64,000 nucleotides of DNA, from NCBI GenBank assembly GCA_037039685.1, contig JAWNGF010000001.1, positions 8,556,001-8,620,000 on the forward strand, written 5' to 3'. The DNA comes from Ceratobasidium sp. AG-K (lineage: Eukaryota > Basidiomycota > Agaricomycetes > Cantharellales > Ceratobasidiaceae). The notes under the pieces are model-generated. The model was not told the DNA's origin and searched no databases. It saw only the letters and a list, made by a program, of their open reading frames with translations. The translations under genes and the position numbers were made by a program. Within the stretch, counting starts at the first letter, position 1. Every line of letters starts with the position of its first letter. Below are positions 49,602 through 62,901 of the stretch, piece after piece.

Positions 49602-52600
49602 TCATCGAACGAGTTCCCGTTGCGTGATATATTCGATTGCCTCGAACACATTCCCGAGCGCCAGCAACCCAAAGCTCTTGCACCCAAATTCGTTAGACGA
49701 CCTAGCCACCTGATATGCGGCCCAGCTTCGTAGCATCCATTCCTCCACCTCTTCCGAGTCTGACCCGCGAAGTACGTCTCGCACATTTGCCACAAGAGCC
49801 GATGACGCCGTACGCATTTCGGAGATCATATCTTGTCGTCGGCGCCTCTGGGACGTACGTTCGAGGATCGTACCAGCGACGATTTCTTCCTCTGACAAGA
49901 CTGAGCGCGAAGTGAGGGCATAAGTGCTGCAAATCCTGGTCAGCTCGCCAATGTACTCGTCTAGTAGGTCAACGGCATCTAGGAAATGTTGCTGAGGGAC
50001 GTTGTCGACATGTACATAGCGAGCGAGAGCGTAGCGTAAGTGGTGCGAGATCGGATCATATTTGTCGCGACCGAGTGGTCGAGCGTGGCTGCTGTCAAGT
50101 CTAGTGCCAAAGCGGGAAGTTGGATGAGTCCCCTTGTGTTGGAGATAATCTTCGGAAAGCTGAATTGCGCGGTAAAGTTGACCCAAGGCACGTTGGCTTG
50201 GGTAGACCTCGTCCCGTCCGCTCCGAAATCCAAGCTCGCCTGCGTCCCAGTCGGGACGAGGCATGCGCCCAGAGCGTGGGATATCGGAATGGGCTACGGG
50301 CGTTCCGGATTTGGGGAAATCAACTGCCTTGCTATGTAGTTCGGCTATTTTAAGACAATCTGGATCCTTCACGCCGAGAGGGCGATAGTCGGCGAGTTTG
50401 AGGTGTTGCGCGGATACTATGCCGACCATGTCCGAGGTGATAAAATCACAGATAAAGTCCTTAACGTCGTCCATATTGCAAGGGCGACCTTCGATGCACT
50501 TTTTGGGAGCTGGCGGGTACTCGGCTGGTTCCTCGAGGGCTTGAGGTGCCAATTCTGGCCAACTTGTCAAATTAATTAAGTCATAAAGGTCGCTATATGT
50601 GTTTATCAGCGAATCACCATCTTGGCCAAAAGATAAAGTAATTACCCATCAAGGTCCCCACCTCCAAGGCAGCTGGGAAGTGATCTCGATCCTTTGCAGG
50701 AGAATACCACAGTGTTATATAGCGGCTCTTTGTCGAATGGAGTACCTCGCGGAGGCTTTCCGATGGCTCGAACTACCTGTACGTCACCACTAGAAATAGT
50801 TATGGTTATGCATGACAGTGGCTCCCCCAAGTAAAACGCACGGGTGAATGGCAGGTGAGCGGCTAATCAGGAACGGTCCTTGTAGATACGAAGGTCGCTG
50901 ATCCTTGTCACGCAAACAAGCTGGGATTAGACCAATTAGATTTAAATCGCGGATAGCAATGGAGACTAGGTACCATAAACTTCCCCCTCCTCAAGATAAT
51001 TAAACTCGTCGGCAATTCCAACCAACTTCCAGGAATCGGGTACAGGAATCCGCGCACGATGCTTGAGCTCTCGAAGAATATCAGTCTCGGCATCCTTGAG
51101 CACCGTCTTGATTCCGAGCGAGTTGCAATGTTCTAATTCTAGTCCAATATTCTCGAGTCGAGTGAACAAGGAAGGAATCTTGAATGAAGCTCCCAAACCG
51201 TGCACTTCGAGTAGCTTGGCGGCCGTATAAAAGGTGCTCATTGAATCGCGGGTGTCCTTGACTGCTTGATTTTGGAGTATTAGGAATATATCTGTTTGGA
51301 CTTTGTTTGCTGTCTCGAGGATCATGATGAGTGGTCGATTGAGGAAGCATTGGCCTGCGCACTGGATAAGTAAAATACCCGCAATTTGGCTAGCACTTAC
51401 CAGGCCGGTCGAATGCGCGGGCAACCTCCACGTCGAGTGAGACCGAGGCAAATTTGTCCATTGACTTGCGCACGCATATAACCTGCCCTTCTAGTCGATA
51501 ATCAATGGCCAGCATGCCCTTGTGGCCTCCAAGCCGGACTTGATATGCAGCAGGTAGGAAATACGAGCGCCGCTTTCGAAGCTTCGTGAGGGATTTCCAG
51601 ATTTGCTGAGCTACTTCAGGCGAGATTGCACCGACACCTATGCAGGCCCGTGAGATCATATTATACAGTAGGGGATGATTTACGCACCGTCCGTAAATAG
51701 CAATCCATTCCGCTCGATATCAGGGATGGTGAGGACCTCTTCAACACTCACACTGATAGACAAATCGGTCGACGAGAAAGCTTGAGCGATACGTGCCCCC
51801 ATACGAGCCGGGAACTGGCTGTCCCGAGAAAAGTCTCCAAGATCTTTAATGATAGTTGCAGCATCTTGTCGTCCACGCCCAGGCATATCGAATGGGCGGA
51901 CAAACCAAACAGTGTGCGCTAACAAGATGGAAATAAGCTTAGAGCAACATGGTCACATACTTGTACGCACATTTCAACGCGGACGAGGAATACGCAAGAT
52001 ACTCAAAGTGTCTACCCGCGATCGTAATACCATTCTTCAATATACCCCCGACGCGTCGCTTGACAAACTCTGGTCCATCCACATCGTGGTCCCTAAATAG
52101 TTCAGCTAGGACCAGAACCATACCTCTTCGACTTATAGCGCTTACCACCGGAACGGAGACTGCTCCTCATCAGAGAAACGCACTCTCAAAAAATGATTCC
52201 AGTGGTCTGGATACATCCGCAATACGCGATTCAACTATAGTTTGTAAGGCGTGAGTGCCAAGCCATCGTCTTGCTCGATCAGAGCCTCACCTGCTCAGGA
52301 CTGGGACCTTCCAAGGCAAGCCGAGTAGGAGTAACAACCACATGGAGACACGGGAAGTCGCCGTCAATTCCCTTTTTCCGGGCCATCCGTAGTCTCGAGG
52401 TCATCAACTTTGGCCGCCGAGACTTGTTAAGAGCATCCTCAAGACATTGTGATACAACCATCCGTTCCTCGCCCTCTTCAACTCTCCTTGCAAGAATCTC
52501 CAGTCGACTGATAAAGTCTAGCAACGCAGCGAGAGTTTGCTCGGTACGGGACGTGCGAACCAGCTCGTCAATTGTTGGCTGAATAGCAATGTAGTCGTCT

Positions 52601-53853
52601 GGAGTAAGAAGCATGTTCCATATAATCTTTTGGAGCTGGTTCAAGGTCAATGTAAAATTAGGCTCGCATCCCTCGTTATAGTCTAATGCTTACCTGAAAA
52701 GCGACTTCCCATTTGTGCTTGCTGATCCAGGCATCAATTTGGCGTGTTTTGGTGGAGCTATATGCGTTGGAAGTGGTCACATTTATACGTTTCTTAAAAG
52801 GGCGTGAAACCCTGGCAAGCTCGCATAGCCGGACAAACTCCACAGCAGCAGGCTTAGACAAATGAACAAGAATGTTTCGCGAAACATACTTGGCCGGACC
52901 CTCGTGATTGCGATCAAAGGTGAGCCAGGACAGTCGAACGCGCGAAGGGCGCCTCTCAGAACCGGTGAGATTGGCAATTTGAGCCAGCCATTCCGGTCTT
53001 GAATGCTCGTAGGAAACAGGAGTGCGAAGTTTGATGAGTATTTTGTTGACTTCAGAATGGTTATCAAGGATGATATCTTCAATGTCCGAGTACCTAAACT
53101 TGATATGATAGACATCTTCCAATGGCAGGATGCTGTCGGGTTCGTTCTCAGAGATCTTGAGGATGACATTCCTATTCATGTCATCGAATTGCATTTCGAG
53201 AGCCTGTGCGACTGTAAGCTCAATAGTCAAGACATTCTAAAACGCATACTTTGATGGTATCATTCGGCTGGATCACGTACTCCGAGGCAAACACAGAGTC
53301 TGGTTTGATCCATCCTTGTTCGATCTTTGTGAGGCGAACTATGGTAGTGGAAAATTCTTCAGCGCGGGCCGCTAATCGCTTCTCCGCTTCGCTTTGGGGA
53401 TCGCGGTATTTGGTTCTCCGGAGTCTTTCAACTGTATCTTGTCGAAGAGGTTTGCTCGATGCGGTCACGATGATCTGACGCATGTTAACTATCAATTGCC
53501 CAGCGCCCCCCTCCTGGTAACGCTCGAGAAATGCTTTGCCAATCTCTTCCTGCGGAAGGGTGAGGGACCCTGGCGCGAAATAGAGTGCTTAGCGCAAGCG
53601 ATGATGGGGAGGACGCCATGTACAGACCTGTTCCACCATGAGAAAACCCACCCCCTCGTCTGTTTCGATGGATCTGGAAATCAAAGTTGATGGGCTCCGC
53701 TCCAAACTGCGCAAAGTCACCGCCATGAAGCGCATTCGAAATTGCAAGATGTACGTCTTTCGGTTGTGCGCTGAAAGCAATGCTCCTCAAGAAACCTATT
53801 ACGGATCGTCAGATAAAACCCGATCGAGAGCACAATAGGCACGTACACTCCAT
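49602..53853 (-). CDS. Cellular RNA-dependent RNA polymerase, copy B
   Basis: Head-to-tail paralogue of copy A with matching exon layout. Start ATG 53853-53851; again a 7-nt first coding exon (ATGGAGT) and GTACGT donor, leading to FLRSIAFSAQPKDVHLAIS. Blocks: HTVWFVRPF, FSRDSQFPARMGARIAQAF, IPDIERNGLLFTDG, AYQVRLGGHKGMLAIDYRL, CFLNRPLIMILETANKVQ, RIPVPDSWKLVGIADEFNYL, GDVQVVRAIGKPP. The active site SCLGGGDLDGDLYDLIN is completed across an intron ending TATAG, so all catalytic Asp are present. C-terminal region DPDCLKIAELHSKAVDFPK, LSEEEIVAGTILERTSQRR, stop at 49604-49602. No disabling lesion noted. The N-terminal half diverges from A more than the C-terminal half. Transcribed divergently from SmD2. 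Confidence 0.88.
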
Positions 53854-54238
53854 CTTGATCTAGTCTCTAAAACGCTCCTAGCAATGAGGAGCTGGGATGA
53901 AGAACAAGCCTCTAGGTGGCTATGGTTTATATCTTCGAGCCACGATATGGTCGCTCGAGATAGATCATGACTCAATCGGCAGGACCGCGTTGATTGGTTA
54001 TCTCAGATGTGTGTCGAGAACGAAGCCCACCGACGTCCCTAGAATGAACCATCGTTCCATGAACTACTAAAAGGACGGTACAACCGACAAGTTCCAATAT
54101 ATTATCATTGATAGGGGTATGGCATATGAAGTGTCAAAGGCACAGCAGTGGCGCTTAAGATGTTGATTTGACGCAGGGACCTCAAACACTCCCAAATACC
54201 CATTTGTTTCCTTTAGACACGACGCTCACCACGACATA
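53854..54238. promoter_or_regulatory. Divergent promoter, RdRP B / SmD2
   Basis: 385 bp between the two start codons. No recognised operator. A pyrimidine-rich stretch (catttgtttcctttag) lies 20-35 bp before the SmD2 ATG. Confidence 0.5.
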
Positions 54239-54865
54239 ATGAGGCAAGTAATTCACTCCAAGCCAAATACTCACACTAACCAAAATCGTATTATCTAGTC
54301 AATACGCCCATGTTCCCCGGTCCGAGTTGTCAGAGGCAGAGATTCGTCAGCTCGAGGAGCACGAAATTAGCCAAGGGCCACTGTCGGTGCTACAGCAGTC
54401 TGTGCGTAACCATACGCAGGTGTTGATTTCTCTACGAAACAACAAGAAGCTGCTAGCTCGCGTAAAAGCTTTTGATAGGCATAGTAACATGGTGAGTGTC
54501 TAAAGTATTACCCTTGTACCACGCGTCTAACTAGGGGTAATAACAAGGTCCTGGAAAACGTCAAAGAGGTAATTAAAAGCACGGATTTCAGTCAAGCGCT
54601 GGGTTTCTGACGCGCCTGCTAGATGTGGACCGAGAACCAAAAGGGAAAGAATGGCAAAGCGGTCAACAAGGACCGGTTCATTAGCAAAATGTTCCTTCGG
54701 TGAGCTATGCCCTTTTAGTTTTCACGTAAGAAATCATACTAAACACCGATATGTTGCTCGCGTATCTAACCTACAGTGGGGACTCGGTTATTCTCAGTAC
54801 GTGCTCATCCCGTAATATCCGTGTTGTTTACTAATTACCTTTTAGTCCTGAGGAACACTGCATAA
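54239..54865 (+). CDS. smd2: Spliceosomal core protein Sm D2
   Basis: Subunit of the heptameric Sm ring on U1, U2, U4 and U5 snRNAs. Start ATG 54239. The spliced protein begins [20 protein letters not shown] and continues [37 protein letters not shown] (Sm1 motif), [31 protein letters not shown] (Sm2 motif) and VLRNTA, stop TAA 54863-54865. Six exons, some under 40 nt. The reading frame requires that the first intron (54244-54298) use a GC donor. About 112 residues, normal length. Confidence 0.93.
54244..54298 (+). other. GC-AG intron in SmD2
   Basis: Exon ends ATG-AG, intron GCAAGT...CTAG, next exon T-CAA-TAC, giving Met-Ser-Gln-Tyr. AG|GCAAGT is the classical GC donor consensus, and CACTAAC serves as branch site. 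The nearby GT at 54248 would put the next exon out of frame and reach a stop quickly. Confidence 0.82.
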
Positions 54866-55477
54866 ATCTGTACACAGCTACCCCGCTAGTTCTCGTATGT
54901 ATGTCAGTTATCAGACCAACTTCGGTCGTTCTATCAATACCAAGATGTTGTACCTTGTGCACATTGGGCATCGGAAACAGCCAAGTCGCCGGAACAGATA
55001 TCACGCGCAATCTCGATGTCTATCTGCCATGTCTCGTGTCGTGAAGGTCGAGATGACTGAAGAAGTGACGAGGTACACTTGCTAGTTTACCCCGAGTCCC
55101 TCCGATGCCGTTCAACCGCGTAGAAAGTTGCGGGGCACTTCGCCGGGGGAATACGGCTCGACGAAAGCAGCAATCATCTCAAAATTCCAGTAAACCACGT
55201 ATTGAAAAATAAAGGTGACATATTTGAGGTCGCTCTGCTAGCATCCTGGACATTATATCTTGATTTTTTTTGCCTTGGTACCGATGGAGCAAGCGCGGAC
55301 AGGGAAATGAAGTTTGCGGTTAGGTACCTATACTGCAAAACAGGTCCAAACAGCGGGCTGCCCCAGCCTTAAAACCGCCCCAACGAAAACGGTCGGCCAT
55401 GTTCTCTCTCAAAGACGACCGCAAACTTGGTTACTATTGACGAGATCACCCCTACCGTCCCACACGTCGCCTTTACC
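54866..55477. other. Intergenic between SmD2 and an unknown gene
   Basis: No gene recognised. A 62-codon rightward open frame (54897-55085) has no motif. A T-run lies at 55263-55271. The part after 55390 may be 5' leader of the next gene, because the frame stays open upstream of its first good ATG. Confidence 0.4.
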
Positions 55478-56252
55478 ATGTCCTCCAACGTCCTGCGATC
55501 CAAATCCGCACCTACCTCAAAGCCGCTTTCGGCGCATTTCCTCCCTAAAAATGTTTCCTTCTCGGCTCTTGAAACCCCGAGTCACTCCTCCGCGCGTGTT
55601 CATTCTCGCAAAGTAGAGCAACCGTCGATATTTGATGCGTCTGAAGAGCTCTACCGATCTCCTACAGACTCTCCGCTCACTCAGCGGGTCGAGGCATTCA
55701 ATCTATCCGGCGGCTTCTTCCCAACTCAGGCTCATGAATACGACTGGGTTTCCCCAGATGAATCTCGCGAAGAGATCGACGCTTCCCGCCCCCAACTGAG
55801 CCCGCTCTCGTCATTAGAGAGCCCGGTTTCAACCTTCAGCTCACTTCCTGCGACTCCTGGAGTTGGCCTCCACCGTCCGTTGCCCGACGAGCTCGATCTT
55901 ATGGCCACTGAAGCGATACGATCGGAGGATAAAATGGGCGTACTTAAACTCACAGGTATGTGCACCCCGCAAGTACCGTTGATCTCAGTCGAGCTAAACA
56001 CGCAGCATAGCTCGTAGTCTCTCTGCGTTCCTATTGGGCACTGGGGACGATAAAGTACAAGCCAACCCGATTTCAAACACTGAACCATTGAGTGAAGATG
56101 CGTTGTATTCTGCGATACGTGCTCGAAGGCTGGAGGCGACCACGCCTTTAGACGAGCAGGCCCATTATGGGGAGCTCTTTTTTGGCCCACAGCCAGGCCA
56201 AGCAGTTGATCGTCCTCATGGTTGGCCTGAATACATGGAACGATTCATTTGA
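55478..56252 (+). CDS. Hypothetical protein, two exons
   Basis: Family not recognised. I start at ATG 55478 (MSSNVLRSKSAPTSK), although the frame remains open upstream. Exon 1 is Ser/Pro-rich (SPLSSLESPVSTFSSLPATPG). A GTATGT...GCATAG intron (about 55955-56011) joins to RSLSAFLLGTGDDKVQ. The acidic, ordered-looking C-terminus carries EDALYSAIRARRLEATTPLDEQAHYGELFFGPQ, written here only in part as a motif (LEATTPLDEQ), and ends MERFI at TGA 56250-56252. About 240 residues, no membrane segment or signal peptide. It lies upstream of RIO2 in the same direction. Confidence 0.6.
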
Positions 56253-56493
56253 CGGCTGCATTTCATGTCTTCTGTGTTTTATACTCTCGTCAAGCACTGT
56301 ATTTTAGTTCATATCCTATCATGCGTTGATTTTTTGTTCCAAGACTTGATCTTATCTTATCTAATAAAATCCAAGGCGCCGATCACTTCTGAACCCTGAG
56401 GACCAGTTGTAATTTTCTAAACCGCCCCGGGTCACGACCGACACAGCTTCTAATAGTCTTGAGCCATCAACCAAACTCCCAAACTCCGGCATC

Positions 56494-58483
<1,990 letters not shown>

Positions 58484-58672
58484 TTTTGATGTCGTGTCTG
58501 TATATATGCGTTGGATTCAAGGTACATGAAATTTCCGAAAATTAATACATTAAGAATATGAGCACCCCTCTCCCCCCGCAGGTGAAGAATCGGTGTATAA
58601 AATAAATGAGGGAGCGTCGAGTAAATGCATCCGGTTACAAGACGATCTGACCACATGCTGATTATCAATAGT

Positions 58673-60565
58673 TTATCGTTGAATGGAACGGCTGTTGACA
58701 GTTGTGGGTGCTGCCGAAAGCGGAACATCGTTGCTATCGTGCCCGGAATAGTAATCGCCACTAAACCCGCGAGTAAGCGTGCGTAAAGAGTCATTGTATG
58801 ATTCGCGGAGTGTGTGAAGCTGTGAAAGCGGAAGGTAAATTAGATGGGATCTCAGATCAAAGTTTGCTTCGAACTCACTTCGGCTTGTGTATTGATTAAT
58901 TTGTCTCTAGAGTCATCGAGTTCTCGTTGGAGAGACGTAATCAAGGCCTGTAATGGTGTCGAAATAACCCTATCGTCCCAGGATTCGTTGAAGGGGTGGA
59001 ATGTAATTACTTACTCGGGCTGTTTCAGGATCGAGATCTCTCCCCTCAGACGCGTATTCATCCGTTTGCATGGGGTCTCCGCCCAGCATGCGAACTTGAT
59101 ATACTAGAGACGACGCGGCACGTTCGTAATAGTCACGTTGTAGCTTTACACGTTGGTATGCAGCCTTGTACTTGGCAGCGGGATCCTTGTATCTTGAACT
59201 CGAGCTGGTTGGCGTCAAATCATCGCGCTTGCCTACTTCGCTGTCATCGCTGTCGAGTCTATTCAATCAGCCCATGGGCAAATGAATTGGACGATCATAC
59301 GACTCACCTTGTTGGGCTCCGTCTGTCTCGACGGCCGTCAGGAATGGACTTGATCGAACCTCGCCGGATGGAGGTATGCTTACTTACTCCAGTCGGTCGA
59401 GATTGCTGGGTGCGCAACATGATGCCGACCCGGCGGCGAACGGACTCGGTTGAGCCGACCGCGGGTAGCAATGGGCTCGCGTTGCTCACCCCAGGAGTCT
59501 GGGCTCGATCGAAACTGGATTGTGCCGATAAAGACTGGCACGAACTGGATGTATGCAGGATGGGCGAGTGGCTGGGGGCATTCTGAATATCAGGTGAGGA
59601 AGATGATGCAGCGCTAGGTGGTAACGATGGGTTATATGCCGGTTCCGATGGCGGGTCTTTGTTACTTGGCTGTGTGTCATGAACGTCATGGGTTTGGTCG
59701 TCGTAATTGGAGCCGAAAGGGGCGGGATCGGAAAAACTGCTTTGTGTGTGGTCATAGAGTCCGTAGCGTGGATAGGAGAGTTGATGATGGCTGGACGGGG
59801 AATCGGTTTGATATGAATAAGACGAGTCGGGACAGTCGGTCGTATCCGAGTGGGACAGCACGGAGGCTACACTGGACTGGTAATGGTGGTTGAGCGTCGA
59901 CGAATAGTTGTCGGTAAAAACCTGGGGTTGCGTCGAGGCGTGGTCGGTTGGCGGGAAACGATAGGAAGAGTTCAGAATGTAAGAATGTTCAGACGCCGTA
60001 GCGTTGTCAGCCGGCGCAGACGAGGCAGTAGGACGGGGAGAGTGGCCAGAAAATGGAATAGTGCCCGGCGTCGGGTACGAAGGATACGGGTATTCGCCAG
60101 GATAAGACTGGGCGGTGTTAAGCTGAGCCTCCGACGGGACATGGGACTTTTGGTAATCGCCAGGCGTCGATGGAGGGGCAAACGCAACCTTGAAGGGGTC
60201 GTCGCAGGGCAACGACTCGCAGGGCTTGGGAGTTATGGCAAATACGTTGCGATACTCGGAGACGGAGCCAGTCGCCGGCCAAGTGGCACCCGATGTCGGC
60301 TCACGGCCGTCATACGGCTGTTCAATAGTGCCCGCAAAAGTGGCCGCAGGCAGCTGTGAAGCGCCCCAGGAGTTCTACATGCCAGCGATCAGGGTTCGAG
60401 ATAGAATAGTGTCAAAAATTATGCAAAACATACCCGTCCAACAGAGCGTGCAAGCCGAGCCTGAGCAGCTAAACCTGACGTCGATTGAGGAATGTCGGGT
60501 CGAGGGTAAGGGCTGGGGAAATGAGAAGGGCTTGCCTGAGACCTGATCGCCATCGTTGAAGTCAT
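58673..60565 (-). CDS. Hypothetical Ser/Pro/Tyr-rich protein with C-terminal coiled coil
   Basis: Family not recognised. Likely start ATG 60565-60563 (MTSTMAIRSQASPSHF); the first exon ends SVGR and joins by a GTATGT...GTAG intron to NSWGASQLPAATFAG. The middle is rich in Ser, Pro, Tyr, Gln and His (PYPSYPTPGTIPFSGHSP). The C-terminal part has SSSRYKDPAAKYKAAYQRV and KLQRDYYERAASSLVYQV, then ALITSLQRELDDSRDKL, which looks like a coiled coil. The last exon is LHTLRESYNDSLRTLTRG to SRSIQR, stop TAA 58675-58673. About 530 residues. No transmembrane segment. A DNA-binding or scaffold role cannot be inferred. Confidence 0.6.
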
Positions 60566-61289
60566 AGTTGTTGGTGGACTCTTTGAAATATGGGATTCGA
60601 CGGAGAGCGCGGGGAGAAATGTGGCCGCCAGAGCGAGCCGCAGAGCGTTAATTATATGGTGCACTTTTGATAGAAATCTCTTTCGGCTCCAGGCGTCATC
60701 TGTGCCAAGTGACGCTAGGAACAGCAGAGCTTCTCCTCGACGCTTAATATAACCAAGTATGGTCCTCCATCAATAGTACCAGCAGCCGATTGCGTGTTCA
60801 TGCTTACGCGGGTATTGTGCGGAGTATGATTGGTCTACAAATGTCAACCGTCTTGTCTTCTCGGAGGATCGCGAAATTATGCCCAAGATCACGGGACCAG
60901 GGTTGCCACCACCTTACACCTGCGGATCTGGAAGGCTGGATGATAAATTGAATAGGCGTATTCTACATTCAATACAATAGCTGCTAGATTATTGCCATAT
61001 GCGCGAGACGGGATTGAAGCGGTACATCACATAGAGATTATATCCCTGAAATCATCCACCCAAACAATCACCGGGTCTCGAACGAGAGCAATCTGCGCAG
61101 CGAGCGGCTTAAGAAAGAAGAAAAGTCAATAACAAAACAACTAAACGAGGTAAACATGGACTTTTGCGGACATCTCCTTAACGCCGCGAGCGACACTGGA
61201 GCGCGTGCAACAGGAGGAAGTTCCCCACGATAGCTACGTGAACATGGTTAGCCAAGCACTGTTACTCTCAGCAACCAAGCGCACCATAT
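60566..61289. other. Intergenic, no gene seen
   Basis: 724 bp between an unknown leftward gene and the SPF30-like gene. A+T-rich in the centre (60940-61050). No coding exon, no recognised repeat. Confidence 0.4.
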
Positions 61290-62090
61290 CTAGGATGCAG
61301 CTTCATCCGCAACAAACTTGTGCTTTTCTCGGGATGCGTACTCGGTCATCCCCTTGCCACTGCCAGTGACACCAACTATCGAATCCAAGTTAGATATCGG
61401 AGCAGTAAGAAGCTGAGTTTGCCCACCTCGTCCATGTGGATTGTCTGGTGTCTTGAAGATACTACTGCCTTGAATGCCAGCAATAACAACCCCCTTCTTT
61501 TCGCTCTTCTTGGCAAACTTTTGCCAGGCCGCCTGTTTGTTGTTCTGCTCCTTGGCCTTTTGTGCGCGCACCTCGAGTTTCTTTTCGTTTTTCTTCTTTT
61601 TCTTCTCGCGCTCTGCTTCCTCCTCTTGGGTCAACTTGCGCTTCATCGATACATTGTGGTTGCGGTACCCAGCAGGCATCGGCTTCAAGGCAGCCGCATC
61701 GACGAGCTCGGTTGAGTTGTATCCCTTAAAGACGATAGAGAATACGCGACGCTCGTCAGATCCACCCACAGACGTGATCCGTGCAGGATACCATTGACCG
61801 TCACTCGAATATTTGGCAAGACATTCGTCTCCGGCCTGTAATGACGCGGCAGGGGTGGCGTTGTGTTTTGATTTGGATGTATGGGTGGAGGTACTCTGCG
61901 GGGCAGATGTCGATGCAGCGGGTGTAGCTGAAGCGCCCTCTGTCTCGGCGAGAGCTGTCTCGGTGAGCGAGATAAGCTCCTTGAGCTCAGAACGCAAAGA
62001 CGTCAGCTCTTCATTATCAGGATCTGATGCGAGTGCGAGTTCGACTTGCGAGAGTTGGACCTGGTATGTCTCTAGCTCTTTGCGATCCAT
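61290..62090 (-). CDS. spf30: Tudor-domain splicing factor, SPF30/SMNDC1-like
   Basis: Spliceosome assembly factor related to SMN, needed for tri-snRNP recruitment. Start ATG 62090-62088 (MDRKELETYQVQLSQVEL). N-terminal helical part, Ser/Thr/Ala linker, then the Tudor domain: GDECLAKYSSDGQWYPARI, RRVFSIVFKGYNSTELV, LKPMP. A strongly basic/Lys coiled coil (EEEAEREKKKKKNEKKLE) follows, then QAAWQKFAKKSEKKG and KSIF-like SSIFKTPDN. A short intron near 61375-61425 leads to VGVTGSGKGMTEYASREKH and the end VADEAAS (TAG 61292-61290). The aromatic cage residues of the Tudor fold are partly visible (Y in AKY, W-Y in QWYPA, Y in KGYN). Confidence 0.87.
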   Translation of the reverse strand: MDRKELETYQVQLSQVELALASDPDNEELTSLRSELKELISLTETALAETEGASATPAASTSAPQSTSTHTSKSKHNATPAASLQAGDECLAKYSSDGQWYPARITSVGGSDERRVFSIVFKGYNSTELVDAAALKPMPAGYRNHNVSMKRKLTQEEEAEREKKKKKNEKKLEVRAQKAKEQNNKQAAWQKFAKKSEKKGVVIAGIQGSSIFKTPDNPHGRGGQTQLLTAPISNLDSIVGVTGSGKGMTEYASREKHKFVADEAAS

Positions 62091-62247
62091 AGTGTTTGGC
62101 GGGATGGGAAAATACAGTCAAGTTCTATGACAGTCGTCTAATGGAGTGAGTTGGAGTGGAACGAGGCAGCTTGCCTGTTCCCACGTGACCTGGCCGACTA
62201 CGTGATTGGGTAATCGCCCCGTCCCACTCACAGCTACCATCATCGCT
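62091..62247. promoter_or_regulatory. Divergent promoter with CACGTG, SPF30 / complex I ESSS
   Basis: 157 bp between start codons. CACGTG at 62182-62187 followed by a CCAAT-box-like gattggg at 62205-62211. Confidence 0.5.
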
Positions 62248-62707
62248 ATGTCTCGCACTCTAAGCGCTTCTGCGCAGAGTATAGCTCGCACTTGCCGCCA
62301 ACGCCCTGCGATCTCCTCGCGGCTTCCTGAAATTCGGAGACAGGCGTCGGGAGGTGTGCATTACAATCAGCCAACAGGCTATTTGTTCGGTGAAAAGGTG
62401 CGAGACAATCCCATGGCGCGATAACCTCAAGGCTCAACTGGGCAAATTTATACCTCTAGCCTCCTCCGCCCGGACAAAAGCGCAAAAGAGAAGACTGGGA
62501 GTTGCTCTGGTACACTGGGTTATTTGGCGGTATGATCTTCGGTGGGGTCTTGCTGTACTACAAGCCGGATACTAGGTATGTGACACCTCTACTCTCGTTC
62601 AACCACGGAATAATGCGACCTGCCGTAGCATCCAAACATGGGCTTTGCGCGAAGCCAAGGAGCGTATGGAGGCTCGCGGTGAGAAGGTGGAATACAAACC
62701 CTCATAG
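62248..62707 (+). CDS. NADH:ubiquinone oxidoreductase ESSS subunit (NDUFB11-like)
   Basis: Accessory single-span subunit of the membrane arm of respiratory complex I. Start ATG 62248 (MSRTLSASAQSIARTCRQRP), a mitochondrial presequence rich in Arg and Ser. Exon 1 ends PTGYLFGEK, and the intron (GTGCGA...CTCTAG) joins PPPPGQKRKREDWELLWY. Membrane segment TGLFGGMIFGGVLLYY, then KPDT; a second intron joins SIQTWALREAKERMEARGEK and the end VEYKPS (TAG 62705-62707). About 106 residues, normal for this subunit. PTGYLFGEKPPPPGQKR and the single helix are diagnostic. Confidence 0.88.
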
Positions 62708-62901
62708 TTCTTGTGGGACATCCGTAATTCAATGCATTCGTAATTCTCACATGTCCTTTTGCTCTCGAGTTCAATTTGATCACAATGAAGCATCTATTTC
62801 AACAAGTGGGTACGTTTGCAAGGCATAGTTGAGTGTGTCCGACAATTCGCGCTATACCCGAGGAACATTTTATTGACTCCATTACGAGTCAGCTTGGGTA
62901 T

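Noticed and set aside
54897..55085. Rightward 62-codon frame after SmD2
   Set aside because: Short, lacks a family signature, and sits in the SmD2 3' flank.
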